Shown one piece after another: positions 1-6,124 of a DNA stretch of 17,045 nucleotides. Source of the DNA: UBA5336 sp039198685. Lineage in GTDB: Bacteria; Pseudomonadota; Alphaproteobacteria; Caulobacterales; Hyphomonadaceae. Made by a program: the position numbers and the translations under genes. The stretch covers positions 1 through 17,045 of the forward strand of contig JBCCTK010000065.1 of the NCBI GenBank assembly GCA_039198685.1, written 5' to 3'. A model generated the notes under the pieces. It did no database searches. It worked only from the letters and a program-made list of their open reading frames with translations, and was not told the origin of the DNA. How positions within the stretch are numbered: position 1 is the stretch's first letter; each line of letters opens with the position of its first letter.

Positions 1-59
1 CCGCACCCTGCAAAACCCAAGAGCGCTGCGGACACAAAAACGAAGAGCCGGAAAGTCAT
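1..59 (-). CDS. Probable lipoprotein, N-terminal fragment
   Basis: Only the first 19 codons plus two bases lie inside the window; the gene runs off the left edge. Reading from the ATG at 59, the peptide is MTFRLFVFVSAALLGFAGC. It has one early arginine, a hydrophobic core and a Phe-Ala-Gly-Cys lipobox with the cysteine at residue 19, as expected of a type II signal peptide. A purine-rich AGGAGG lies about 15 bases upstream and AAGGGA lies closer to the ATG. The gene follows the phosphatase gene on the same strand with about 75 bases between them, so co-transcription is possible. Nothing can be said about the mature protein. The signal peptide is seen directly; that this is a real gene is inferred from so short a piece. 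Confidence 0.55.
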   Translation of the reverse strand, partial: MTFRLFVFVSAALLGFAGC

Positions 60-133
60 GATGGATCCCTTGCACCCTCCTCACTGAGCCTCGTTTCCCA
101 TGAAAACAATGGCGTGACCAGCAGAAAACACCG

Positions 134-829
134 CTACTCCCGGCGTAATAGCCGGTCAACGTTGAGCCGGGATTCGAACGTTTTAAGGAAATTCGCCTTC
201 ACGGCGAGGCGATCATAGTCTTCACGAACCCAGTCTAGAAATGACTTGGGCGTTTCCGCGTTAAAGCGGCGATAGGTGTCAAACACGAAATCGAGCATAC
301 CAGTCTTACCCTGCTTAACGTGTAGATATTTCAGCGAGAGTTGCTCGGTCGCCTCTTCAAACGGCACGCTCTGGTGCAACAATTTATAAAGCACACTCAT
401 GATGCCCGCCCGGTCTGCGCCCGACTTGCAGTGCATCAGTGCCGGATATTGGATAGCCCCAAACAGGGCTTTGGCGCCCATGATCGATTCAACCGTGGGG
501 GTATCGCGAGAGAAAACCTGAAAGTCTATCAAGTCGATCCCATTCGCCGCGCAGGCCTCTTGTTCAAGGAGATAGTAGCCTCGTGTGCTTACGCCACGAA
601 GGTTTATAATGGTCTTGATGTTGCGGTCTCTGGCGTGGACTTCAATCTGCTCGGGCGACGGCTGATTGGAGCGCCACATCTCATCGGAAATCCTGTGCAG
701 GTTCTGGAATCGCAGCCGCAGGAAACCATGATCGCCCCAAATCAGTTCATTGCGTGCGCGTTTGCGGCCATCTGGTGTTGCCAGGTCCGCGGCCACGTGC
801 GTGCGTTTTGTCTTGCGCAGTTTCACCAT
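134..829 (-). CDS. Dual-specificity/tyrosine protein phosphatase family protein
   Basis: A 231-residue protein with the CX5R phosphatase signature HCKSGADRAG: nucleophile Cys134, phosphate-binding Arg140. Before it come a strand-like segment IKTIINLRG (about 71-79) and an Asp in FSRDTPT (Asp109) that could be the general acid. This layout fits the DSP/PTP-like family that removes phosphate from phosphotyrosine or phosphoserine/threonine, or from small phosphorylated molecules; the substrate cannot be told from sequence. There is no signal peptide, so it is probably cytoplasmic. The N-terminus is lysine/arginine rich. The start ATG at 829 has no clear Shine-Dalgarno sequence, and a GTG directly after it is an alternative. 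It follows the outer-membrane protein gene by 47 bases on the same strand and precedes a lipoprotein gene, so an envelope-related role is possible but unproven. Confidence 0.85.
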   Translation of the reverse strand: MVKLRKTKRTHVAADLATPDGRKRARNELIWGDHGFLRLRFQNLHRISDEMWRSNQPSPEQIEVHARDRNIKTIINLRGVSTRGYYLLEQEACAANGIDLIDFQVFSRDTPTVESIMGAKALFGAIQYPALMHCKSGADRAGIMSVLYKLLHQSVPFEEATEQLSLKYLHVKQGKTGMLDFVFDTYRRFNAETPKSFLDWVREDYDRLAVKANFLKTFESRLNVDRLLRRE

Positions 830-876
830 AGGCGCGGGCTAGTCACTCGCAGGGGGCATGGCAAGACGCCCGCCTG

Positions 877-1566
877 TCAAAATCGTTTTGCCAGAGAGAT
901 CACAATACTGCTTTCCTCAAAACGACCGCTGAATTCCTCCCGATAGGCAACGCCAAAATCTGCAACGGCATGGCGATAGAGAAGGCCCGTTTCGAACTTG
1001 TTCGACCGGGAGGATTCACTCCCTCGTTCAAGCCATATCTGATTGGTTATGTAGAGATCGCGGGTGATCTCGCGGCCGGCTCCAACCTCCAATCGATCGC
1101 GCCAACATCCCTCTCCATGGATGCGCGTTGCAATGTCCGTGAAGCCAAACCATCTGGCCCCATCCCATCGACCGCTGGCGCCGGCTGTCAGGCGGGCTTC
1201 AGCCCCGACTTGATCACAGCCCCGAACCCCACCAATTGCCGCCCCATAAACTGCCCCGACTTCCACGGAGACAAGCGCTGTCTCTCTGCCCCAAAGGTCT
1301 CGGCGCACCGTGGCGCGATATCCTTCGCGGCTGAAATCCTGCGCATCAACAAAATCAACCCGTTCTGCCTTAGCCGTCAGCGTCCAATTGTCGGTCAGTC
1401 CGTACTCCCCATAAACATCATAGCGTTGGGCCTGAAGACCTTCGACTTCCTCAAATGCTACGGCAGCGCGTGTATAAAATTCACCGGGTTCGCGAAGCCA
1501 TGGGCCAGCGTGCGCTGACTCTGCTCCCAAAGATACTGCAAGTCCGCCCAGCCATATGCCCCTCAT
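877..1566 (-). CDS. Small outer-membrane beta-barrel protein, function unknown
   Basis: A 229-residue protein from the ATG at 1566 (a TTG directly upstream is possible but less likely). The first 20 residues look like a Sec signal peptide ending AESAHA before GPW. The mature part alternates polar and hydrophobic residues in short strands (YDVYGEYGLTDNWTLTAKAE, TALVSVEVGAVYG, LYITNQIWLERGS, FETGLLYRHAVADFGVAYR) and ends with IVISLAKRF, a terminal phenylalanine typical of substrates of the BAM complex. This supports an outer-membrane barrel, perhaps of 8-12 strands. Two cysteines (in GCDQVG and GCWRD) could form a disulfide. I do not recognise the family. It lies between the MarR gene and the phosphatase gene, all on the minus strand. 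No strong Shine-Dalgarno sequence is visible. Confidence 0.78.
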   Translation of the reverse strand: MRGIWLGGLAVSLGAESAHAGPWLREPGEFYTRAAVAFEEVEGLQAQRYDVYGEYGLTDNWTLTAKAERVDFVDAQDFSREGYRATVRRDLWGRETALVSVEVGAVYGAAIGGVRGCDQVGAEARLTAGASGRWDGARWFGFTDIATRIHGEGCWRDRLEVGAGREITRDLYITNQIWLERGSESSRSNKFETGLLYRHAVADFGVAYREEFSGRFEESSIVISLAKRF

Positions 1567-1623
1567 CAAGCCAATGTAGGCTCACACACTTCTTCAAAGC
1601 AATCGGGAGACATGAACCAATGC

Positions 1624-1657
1624 AAAAAAGCCCCCTTCTGCGGGATGCAAAAGGGGC
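1624..1657 (-). terminator. Intrinsic terminator behind the MarR gene
   Basis: Read on the minus strand, GCCCCTTTTGC, a five-base loop ATCCC, then GCAGAAGGGGGC form a near-perfect stem (one bulge and a G-T type mismatch), followed at once by six T residues. This is a textbook rho-independent terminator, placed 26 bases past the stop codon of the MarR gene. It separates that gene from the outer-membrane protein gene downstream, which must then have its own promoter in the roughly 55 bases before its start. Confidence 0.75.
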
Positions 1658-1682
1658 GCCCTTTTCGTGGGATGTTCACCGA

Positions 1683-2186
1683 CTAAAGACGGTAGCGGAT
1701 TTGATCTGACCAGAAACGCTCCAGACGAGACAGAGCCTTGTTGAGCTGGGACAAGTCCGTTGGACGCACGCTTGCGGTGGGTTCCAGAGCCGCAGCCTGC
1801 TTGTCGAACATCGCGGAAACACGCAAGCGTACCTTTTTGCCGCGCTCGGTCAGTTTCAGGTGCACAGCCCGCTTGTCAGATTTGGAGCGGCGCTGCTCAA
1901 GGTAACCACCTTCCTGGAGCTTCTTGATATTGTAAGAGAGGCTCGTTCCCGCAAAGGCACCGCGGGCCCGCAACGCAGATGCTGGGGTTTCTGTTTCGCC
2001 AATCTCATAGAGAAGCAAAGCCTGAACACCTGTTAGAGACCGCTCACCGCCGCGCTCGAGATCGTCCTTGACGACATCATGCAAACGCCTGTGGGCCTGC
2101 TCCAAAAGAGACAGGGATTTCAGAAAAGATTGCGCCACCGTGTCCGCAGTTTCCTGCGCCACGCCCGTTTCGATTGTCATATCCAT
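1683..2186 (-). CDS. MarR-family transcriptional regulator
   Basis: A 167-residue winged-helix protein. An N-terminal helix (FLKSLSLLEQAHRRLHDVVK) is of the dimerising kind. The DNA-binding part follows: LTGVQALLLYEIGE, then a helix-turn-helix with a recognition helix around GTSLSYNIKKLQEGGYL. The wing RRSKSDKRAVHLKLTERG carries the Asp-x-Arg signature of MarR proteins. A C-terminal helix closes the dimer domain. The overall pattern resembles the alphaproteobacterial subgroup that includes LdtR, but I cannot confirm that. I chose the ATG at 2186; two GTG codons directly upstream and an ATG at 2180 are alternatives. An inverted repeat lies immediately upstream of the start, suggesting autorepression. 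It has its own terminator, so it is probably monocistronic. Confidence 0.87.
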   Translation of the reverse strand: MDMTIETGVAQETADTVAQSFLKSLSLLEQAHRRLHDVVKDDLERGGERSLTGVQALLLYEIGETETPASALRARGAFAGTSLSYNIKKLQEGGYLEQRRSKSDKRAVHLKLTERGKKVRLRVSAMFDKQAAALEPTASVRPTDLSQLNKALSRLERFWSDQIRYRL

Positions 2187-2188
2187 CA

Positions 2189-2217
2189 CCACTCAACTTT
2201 TGTTGTAGTTTGAGTGG
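2189..2217. promoter_or_regulatory. Inverted repeat, probable operator of the MarR gene
   Basis: The arms CCACTCAA (2189-2196) and TTGAGTGG (2210-2217) are perfect complements, separated by 13 bases rich in T and G. The site lies directly upstream of the MarR ATG at 2186. It is centred where a repressor would block the ribosome-binding region or the promoter. MarR proteins usually bind such palindromes and repress their own gene, so autoregulation is the likely role. The repeat is seen; its function is inferred. Confidence 0.5.
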
Positions 2218-2315
2218 ATATACATCGAGAGGACTAAGATATTGATAACCGACAGCACCCCCAAAGTACTCAAGGTTAATATTCTGGTCTATTCTTTAAT
2301 GATGTTGCCAAAATG

Positions 2316-2328
2316 GCTGTTTTACAGC
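2316..2328 (-). terminator. Weak hairpin behind the hydrolase gene
   Basis: GCTGT-TTT-ACAGC is a perfect five-base-pair stem with a three-base loop, 11 bases past the stop codon of the 3-hydroxyisobutyryl-CoA hydrolase gene. On the minus strand it is followed by CATTTTGG, a short T run. It could end the three-gene operon but is weak for an intrinsic terminator. The rest of 2218-2338 shows no coding sequence. Confidence 0.3.
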
Positions 2329-2338
2329 GCCCCGTGGT

Positions 2339-3400
2339 TTACTCGAATGTCAATTCATCTTCTCCAAGGGGTTCAAAATAACGGGCGACATCCTCTTGCG
2401 TTACATCTTCAAGACGGCGCGGGGCCCATTGGGGTGTATTATCCTTTTCAATGATGACTGCACGAACCCCTTCCAGAAAATCCGGACTTTTCACTTTGCG
2501 CCATCCGATGCGGTACTCCATCGCCATATTCGCTTCGAACGTTTCCAGCCGGGCGCCTTCCCGCAACTGGCGCAAGGCCACCTTTACGGTTTCAGGAGAC
2601 TTGGTTTCGAGGCTCTCAGCCTGCGCTGTCGCCCATGCTGAGCCATCCGCCTTGAGTGCCGACACAATCTGTTCCGCCGTGTCAAAACCGAAACAGCCAT
2701 GGATCGTGTCCATCTGACACTCAAAACTTCCCGCAGGCACGGCATGGCAGGCGCGCGACAGGATCTCCCCGACCATCTCGGCAGCGCCGCCCGTATAGTC
2801 TGCTTGGAGCACCTGGCGCTTCAGATTGGGCAGGATCTCTGACGGCAAGAAGTGGGTCGCCACCTTTGCGGCGGCCACATCCATGCCTTTCAAACGTGCG
2901 CCTGACAGCGCTAGCCACGTTCCAAGACGTCCCCTGAGCCTGGGGAGAAACCATCCCCCGCCCACATCGGGAAAGAGGCCGATACCGGTTTCCGGCATGG
3001 CAAAAACGGTCCGCTCCGTCGCAACACGGTGCGTTCCATGTACCGAGAGGCCGACGCCCCCGCCCATGGTTATACCGTCCATCAGGGCCAAGACCGGTTT
3101 GGGAAAACGCTTGATGGCAACATTCATTCTATACTCGGCAGCAAAGAATGCGCGCGCCTCGTTCGCGTCCCCTGCTCCGCTCGCCGCCAGCATGCGTATG
3201 TCCCCACCCGCGCAAAACCCGCGCGTGCCCTCAGCGTGATCAATCATGACGAGCGCAACTTTCGGATCGTCACGCCAAGCCCGCAAGGTGGCCAGGATGG
3301 TCTCACACATCGGAAGATTTAAGGCATGGAGCGCCTCAGCCCTGTTCAATGTGATCTGGCCAACGGCCTCCTGTTTGGTAATCGTGACGGGGTCTGGCAC
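2339..3400 (-). CDS. 3-hydroxyisobutyryl-CoA hydrolase (enoyl-CoA hydratase/isomerase superfamily)
   Basis: A 353-residue crotonase-fold enzyme, the normal length for 3-hydroxyisobutyryl-CoA hydrolase, which releases free 3-hydroxyisobutyrate in valine breakdown. The family pattern is clear: the oxyanion-hole segment GFCAGGDIR (61-69), EYRMN (89-93), PVLALMDGITMGGGVGLSVHG (102-122) and the active-site stretch MPETGIGLFPDVGGG (135-149) with Glu137 and Asp145. The C-terminal part, with a Trp-Ala-Pro near the end and the closing YFEPL, also fits the hydrolase rather than a hydratase. The start is GTG at 3400, preceded by AAGGAA seven bases upstream; the ATG at 3404 is out of frame. It is the last of three same-strand genes and begins 33 bases after the dioxygenase stop. 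It acts in the cytoplasm. Confidence 0.88.
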   Translation of the reverse strand: MPDPVTITKQEAVGQITLNRAEALHALNLPMCETILATLRAWRDDPKVALVMIDHAEGTRGFCAGGDIRMLAASGAGDANEARAFFAAEYRMNVAIKRFPKPVLALMDGITMGGGVGLSVHGTHRVATERTVFAMPETGIGLFPDVGGGWFLPRLRGRLGTWLALSGARLKGMDVAAAKVATHFLPSEILPNLKRQVLQADYTGGAAEMVGEILSRACHAVPAGSFECQMDTIHGCFGFDTAEQIVSALKADGSAWATAQAESLETKSPETVKVALRQLREGARLETFEANMAMEYRIGWRKVKSPDFLEGVRAVIIEKDNTPQWAPRRLEDVTQEDVARYFEPLGEDELTFE

Positions 3401-3433
3401 GCATCGGTTCCTTATACGAATCCTTGCGAGGAA

Positions 3434-4297
3434 CTAATTAAGCGCGCAGCCGTCAATCGTTATCCGGTGCATGACGCGGCGATGGCCATGATAGTCATTC
3501 ATCGCCCAATGCCAGGTCGCACGATTGTCCCACATGGCCACCGAGCCAGGTTCCCATTGAAACCGGTACTGAAAGGCGGCGCCCGCAAAACAGTGTGCGA
3601 AGAGCTTTGCGAGCAGAGGCTGGCTTTCCGCTTCTGACTGGCCCTCAAACCGAACGGTGAAGGCAGGGTTCACATAAAGCGCCTTCTTGCCGGAAATCGG
3701 ATGTGTGATGACAACTGGGTGGACTGGATCCTCCAATGCATCTGCTGCTGCGGAATTTCCAATCCGGCCCTTGCCTTTTCCGCCCGCGCCGATGTCACCC
3801 TTCTGATAGAGTGCATTTTCCGACTCGCCGAAAATGTGTTTGCCAGAGTGGACCGCCCTTAATCCCTCCAACTGGGTCTTCGTTTCGTCATCCAGAGACT
3901 CATAGGCGCCGTACATGGACGCAAACAGCGTGTCACCACCGCTTTCAGGCAGGACGCGAGCAACCAGGATAGAACCGAGCGCTGGCTCATGGTCATAGGA
4001 GTGATCGGTATGCCAGCCGCCTCCAATATTATCCTTCTGGTCTGCTTCCTTAGCAACAAGGGCAATTTCAGGATGCTGTGGGTGGGCGGCAAAGAACCGA
4101 TTTATGTTGATCTGGCCAAATCCAGCTGACAGCGCAATATGCTCTTCTTCGCTCAAATTCTGATTACGGAAAAACAAAACGCCATGATCGCCAAGGGCCA
4201 TTTTCAGCTGCGCGATTTCGTCGGCACTCACAGTGGAAAGCCGAAGACCGTCTACGGTAGCGCCAACGCCCTGATTGGGAACAATATTCATCGCCAT
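3434..4297 (-). CDS. TauD/TfdA-family 2-oxoglutarate-dependent dioxygenase
   Basis: A 287-residue Fe(II)/2-oxoglutarate dioxygenase. The iron ligands are His96 and Asp98 in GGGWHTDHSY and His263 in WDNRATWH. The 2-oxoglutarate-binding arginines are Arg274 and Arg278 in GHRRVMHR, at +11 and +15 from the last histidine as in E. coli TauD. The length matches the family (about 280). Residues 166-190 form a Gly/Lys/Ala-rich loop (near KGDIGAGGKGKGRIG) over the probable active-site lid. The family hydroxylates small substrates, such as taurine or aryloxyacids, while converting 2-oxoglutarate to succinate and CO2; the substrate here is not predictable. The start ATG at 4297 follows GGAGGAGG. It sits between two valine-degradation genes on the same strand, with gaps of 85 and 33 bases, which suggests co-transcription. 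Confidence 0.9.
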   Translation of the reverse strand: MAMNIVPNQGVGATVDGLRLSTVSADEIAQLKMALGDHGVLFFRNQNLSEEEHIALSAGFGQININRFFAAHPQHPEIALVAKEADQKDNIGGGWHTDHSYDHEPALGSILVARVLPESGGDTLFASMYGAYESLDDETKTQLEGLRAVHSGKHIFGESENALYQKGDIGAGGKGKGRIGNSAAADALEDPVHPVVITHPISGKKALYVNPAFTVRFEGQSEAESQPLLAKLFAHCFAGAAFQYRFQWEPGSVAMWDNRATWHWAMNDYHGHRRVMHRITIDGCALN

Positions 4298-4382
4298 ATG
4301 CCTCCTCCCAAGCCCCTCTCAGTGGACCTTTTTCAAAGGATTACCCAACGGTGCGTGTCGGTAAACCCCAAGGCGTCTTAAT

Positions 4383-5522
4383 TCACTCTGAGAGCATATC
4401 CCTGGAAATGATGACGCGCATGATTTCGTTCGTCCCCTCAAGGATTTGGTGAACGCGCAAATCCCTCACAATCTGCTCAACGCCATAGTCGGCGAGATAG
4501 CCATATCCGCCATGAATTTGCAGCGCTTCATTGGCCACTTTGAAACAGGTATCGGTGACGAACCGCTTTGCCATGGCGCACCAGCGTGTCGCGTCTGGGC
4601 TTTTTCCATCCAGCCGCGCAGCCGCCTCATAGAGCATCACACGGGCTGCCTGCAGTTCGGTTTCCATGTCGGCAAGCTTGAACTGCACCGATTGGAATTT
4701 GGCGAGTGGTTGGCCGAACTGCTCGCGCTCTTTGGCATACTCTATGGCCTTATCCAGGGCGAGTTGTGCGCCGCCCAGGCTGCAGGCGGCAATGTTAAGC
4801 CGACCGCCATCCAGTCCCGCCATGGCGAACCGGAATCCATGGCCCTCCTCGCCAATGCGATGCGTAGCTGGAATCCGCACGGAGTCGAAGATCACTTGCC
4901 GGGTCGGCTGCGACTTCCATCCCATTTTCTTTTCATTCGCACCGAATTCCAATCCCGGCGTGTCCTTCGGAACAATAAACGCAGACACGCCACGCGGGCC
5001 ATCGTCAGATGTACGCGCCATCACGACGTAAACATCCGATGTCCCGGCGCCTGAGATGAACTGTTTCGATCCGGTCAGCACATAATCGTCACCATCACGA
5101 ACAGCGCGGGTTTTCATGGCAGCGGCATCGGAACCTGAAGATGGTTCGGTCAAGCAATAGCTGGCAATGCGCTCCATCGATGTCAGCTTCGGTAACCACT
5201 CGGCGCGCTGGGTTTCATTGCCAAAGGACTCGATCATCCAACTGGCCATATTGTGTATTGAGATGAAAGCAGCGGTGGAAACATCGCCATAGGAGAGCTG
5301 TTCGAAGATCAGCACGGCATCAAGCCGCGTGAGCCCTGAGCCACCATGGGCCTCTCCGAGATAAATGCCCGCAAAGCCGAGTTCAGCAGCTGATTTAATC
5401 ACATCGACAGGGAAGTGGCTGTCCTCATCCCAGGCCGACGAATGGGGCCGAAGCTTCTCCGCGGCGAAGCGACCGGCCATTTCTCGGATCATGATTTGTT
5501 CGTCTGTTATGGGCGCCGTCAT
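4383..5522 (-). CDS. Isobutyryl-CoA dehydrogenase-type acyl-CoA dehydrogenase
   Basis: A 379-residue flavoenzyme of the acyl-CoA dehydrogenase family. The first signature, YCLTEPSSGSDAA, and the segment IHNMASWMIESFGNETQR closely match the isobutyryl-CoA dehydrogenase (ACAD8) subgroup as I know it. The C-terminal signature includes QIHGGYGY, and the catalytic base is Glu362 in ILEGTNEIMR. It would oxidise isobutyryl-CoA to methacrylyl-CoA with FAD and pass electrons to electron-transfer flavoprotein. I chose the ATG at 5522 because AGGAG lies eight bases upstream and the protein then starts like its family; the frame stays open to a TTG at 5585, which would add an unlikely 21-residue tail. 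It is the first gene of the three-gene block and diverges from the acetyltransferase gene. Confidence 0.92.
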   Translation of the reverse strand: MTAPITDEQIMIREMAGRFAAEKLRPHSSAWDEDSHFPVDVIKSAAELGFAGIYLGEAHGGSGLTRLDAVLIFEQLSYGDVSTAAFISIHNMASWMIESFGNETQRAEWLPKLTSMERIASYCLTEPSSGSDAAAMKTRAVRDGDDYVLTGSKQFISGAGTSDVYVVMARTSDDGPRGVSAFIVPKDTPGLEFGANEKKMGWKSQPTRQVIFDSVRIPATHRIGEEGHGFRFAMAGLDGGRLNIAACSLGGAQLALDKAIEYAKEREQFGQPLAKFQSVQFKLADMETELQAARVMLYEAAARLDGKSPDATRWCAMAKRFVTDTCFKVANEALQIHGGYGYLADYGVEQIVRDLRVHQILEGTNEIMRVIISRDMLSE

Positions 5523-5584
5523 TGGAATGGCTCCTGGTTTCGCGTAGAGACTCCACGCTGATGCCACAGAAGGAGGCGGGGTCA
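5523..5584. promoter_or_regulatory. Short divergent intergenic region
   Basis: These 62 bases separate two divergently transcribed genes, so they must carry both ribosome-binding sites (AGGAG for the dehydrogenase, AAGGAGG for the acetyltransferase). Unless the promoters lie within the coding regions, they must hold both promoters too. I see no convincing -35/-10 pair or operator palindrome. Confidence 0.4.
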
Positions 5585-6124
5585 ATGCGGCGTTTGCCCG
5601 ACGGCTATTCGATTACCCGTGCCGACCGGACGGACGTGACGGCATTGATCGAAGTGAACGTCGCAAGTGATACCCTGTTTGCAGAGACCGGCCTGATCAA
5701 GCCAGAAGACCTGGGCGACCACATCCCAGAAACGATTTTCAAACAGGCCATAGAAGCGCGCGAAGTGTATGTCATGCGCCACGGGGCAGACAGTACACCC
5801 GTAGGCTTTACACTGACATCTGTGCGCGGGGGAACGCTCTACCTGGACCAGATCTGCCTCCACCCAGAGCATGGCCGAAAAGGCCTGGGCCGATCTTTGA
5901 TGGAGCGTATCAAAGCGGATGCAGATGACCGAGGCTTTAAATGGCTGACGCTATCAACCTTCAGGGATGTGCCCTGGAACGGTCCCTTTTACCGGTCCCT
6001 GGGATTCCGAGAAATCGCGCCGGCAAAACTGACAGATTGGATGAAAGACCTGGAGGCTGCACAAGCGGTGTCCCTGGACATCTCCAAACGCTGCTTCATG
6101 CGCAAGCGGCTGCGTTGGCTCTAA
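5585..6124 (+). CDS. GNAT-family N-acetyltransferase
   Basis: A 179-residue GNAT-fold protein. The acetyl-CoA-binding motif A is LYLDQICLHPEHGRKG continuing into LGRSLM (about 85-106), with the Arg-x-x-Gly-x-Gly/Ala loop at Arg98-Gly100-Gly102. The family's C-terminal FYRSLGF is at 135-141. It transfers an acetyl group from acetyl-CoA to an amine; the acceptor is unknown. The start ATG at 5585 is chosen because AAGGAGG stands eight bases upstream; an in-frame ATG at 5561 lacks this. The last residues are unusually basic (KRCFMRKRLRWL). Its stop codon overlaps the stop of the downstream TIR gene on the other strand (CTAA at 6121-6124), leaving no room for a terminator between them. Confidence 0.85.
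   Translation: MRRLPDGYSITRADRTDVTALIEVNVASDTLFAETGLIKPEDLGDHIPETIFKQAIEAREVYVMRHGADSTPVGFTLTSVRGGTLYLDQICLHPEHGRKGLGRSLMERIKADADDRGFKWLTLSTFRDVPWNGPFYRSLGFREIAPAKLTDWMKDLEAAQAVSLDISKRCFMRKRLRWL

Noticed and set aside
341..946. Plus-strand open frame of about 200 codons
   Set aside because: It lies antisense to the phosphatase and barrel genes, has no recognisable domain or ribosome-binding site, and the minus-strand proteins carry clear motifs.
1642..1665. Possible second hairpin on the plus strand (AAAAGGGGCGCCCTTTT)
   Set aside because: It has a GC-rich core with no loop room, and no plus-strand gene ends there; the minus-strand terminator explains the same bases better.
4446..5054. Plus-strand open frame opposite the acyl-CoA dehydrogenase
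   Set aside because: A shadow of a well-supported gene, with low-complexity, motif-free translation.
5523..5585. Upstream TTG start for the acyl-CoA dehydrogenase
   Set aside because: It would add 21 unconserved residues and overlap the acetyltransferase ribosome-binding region; the ATG at 5522 has AGGAG at good spacing.
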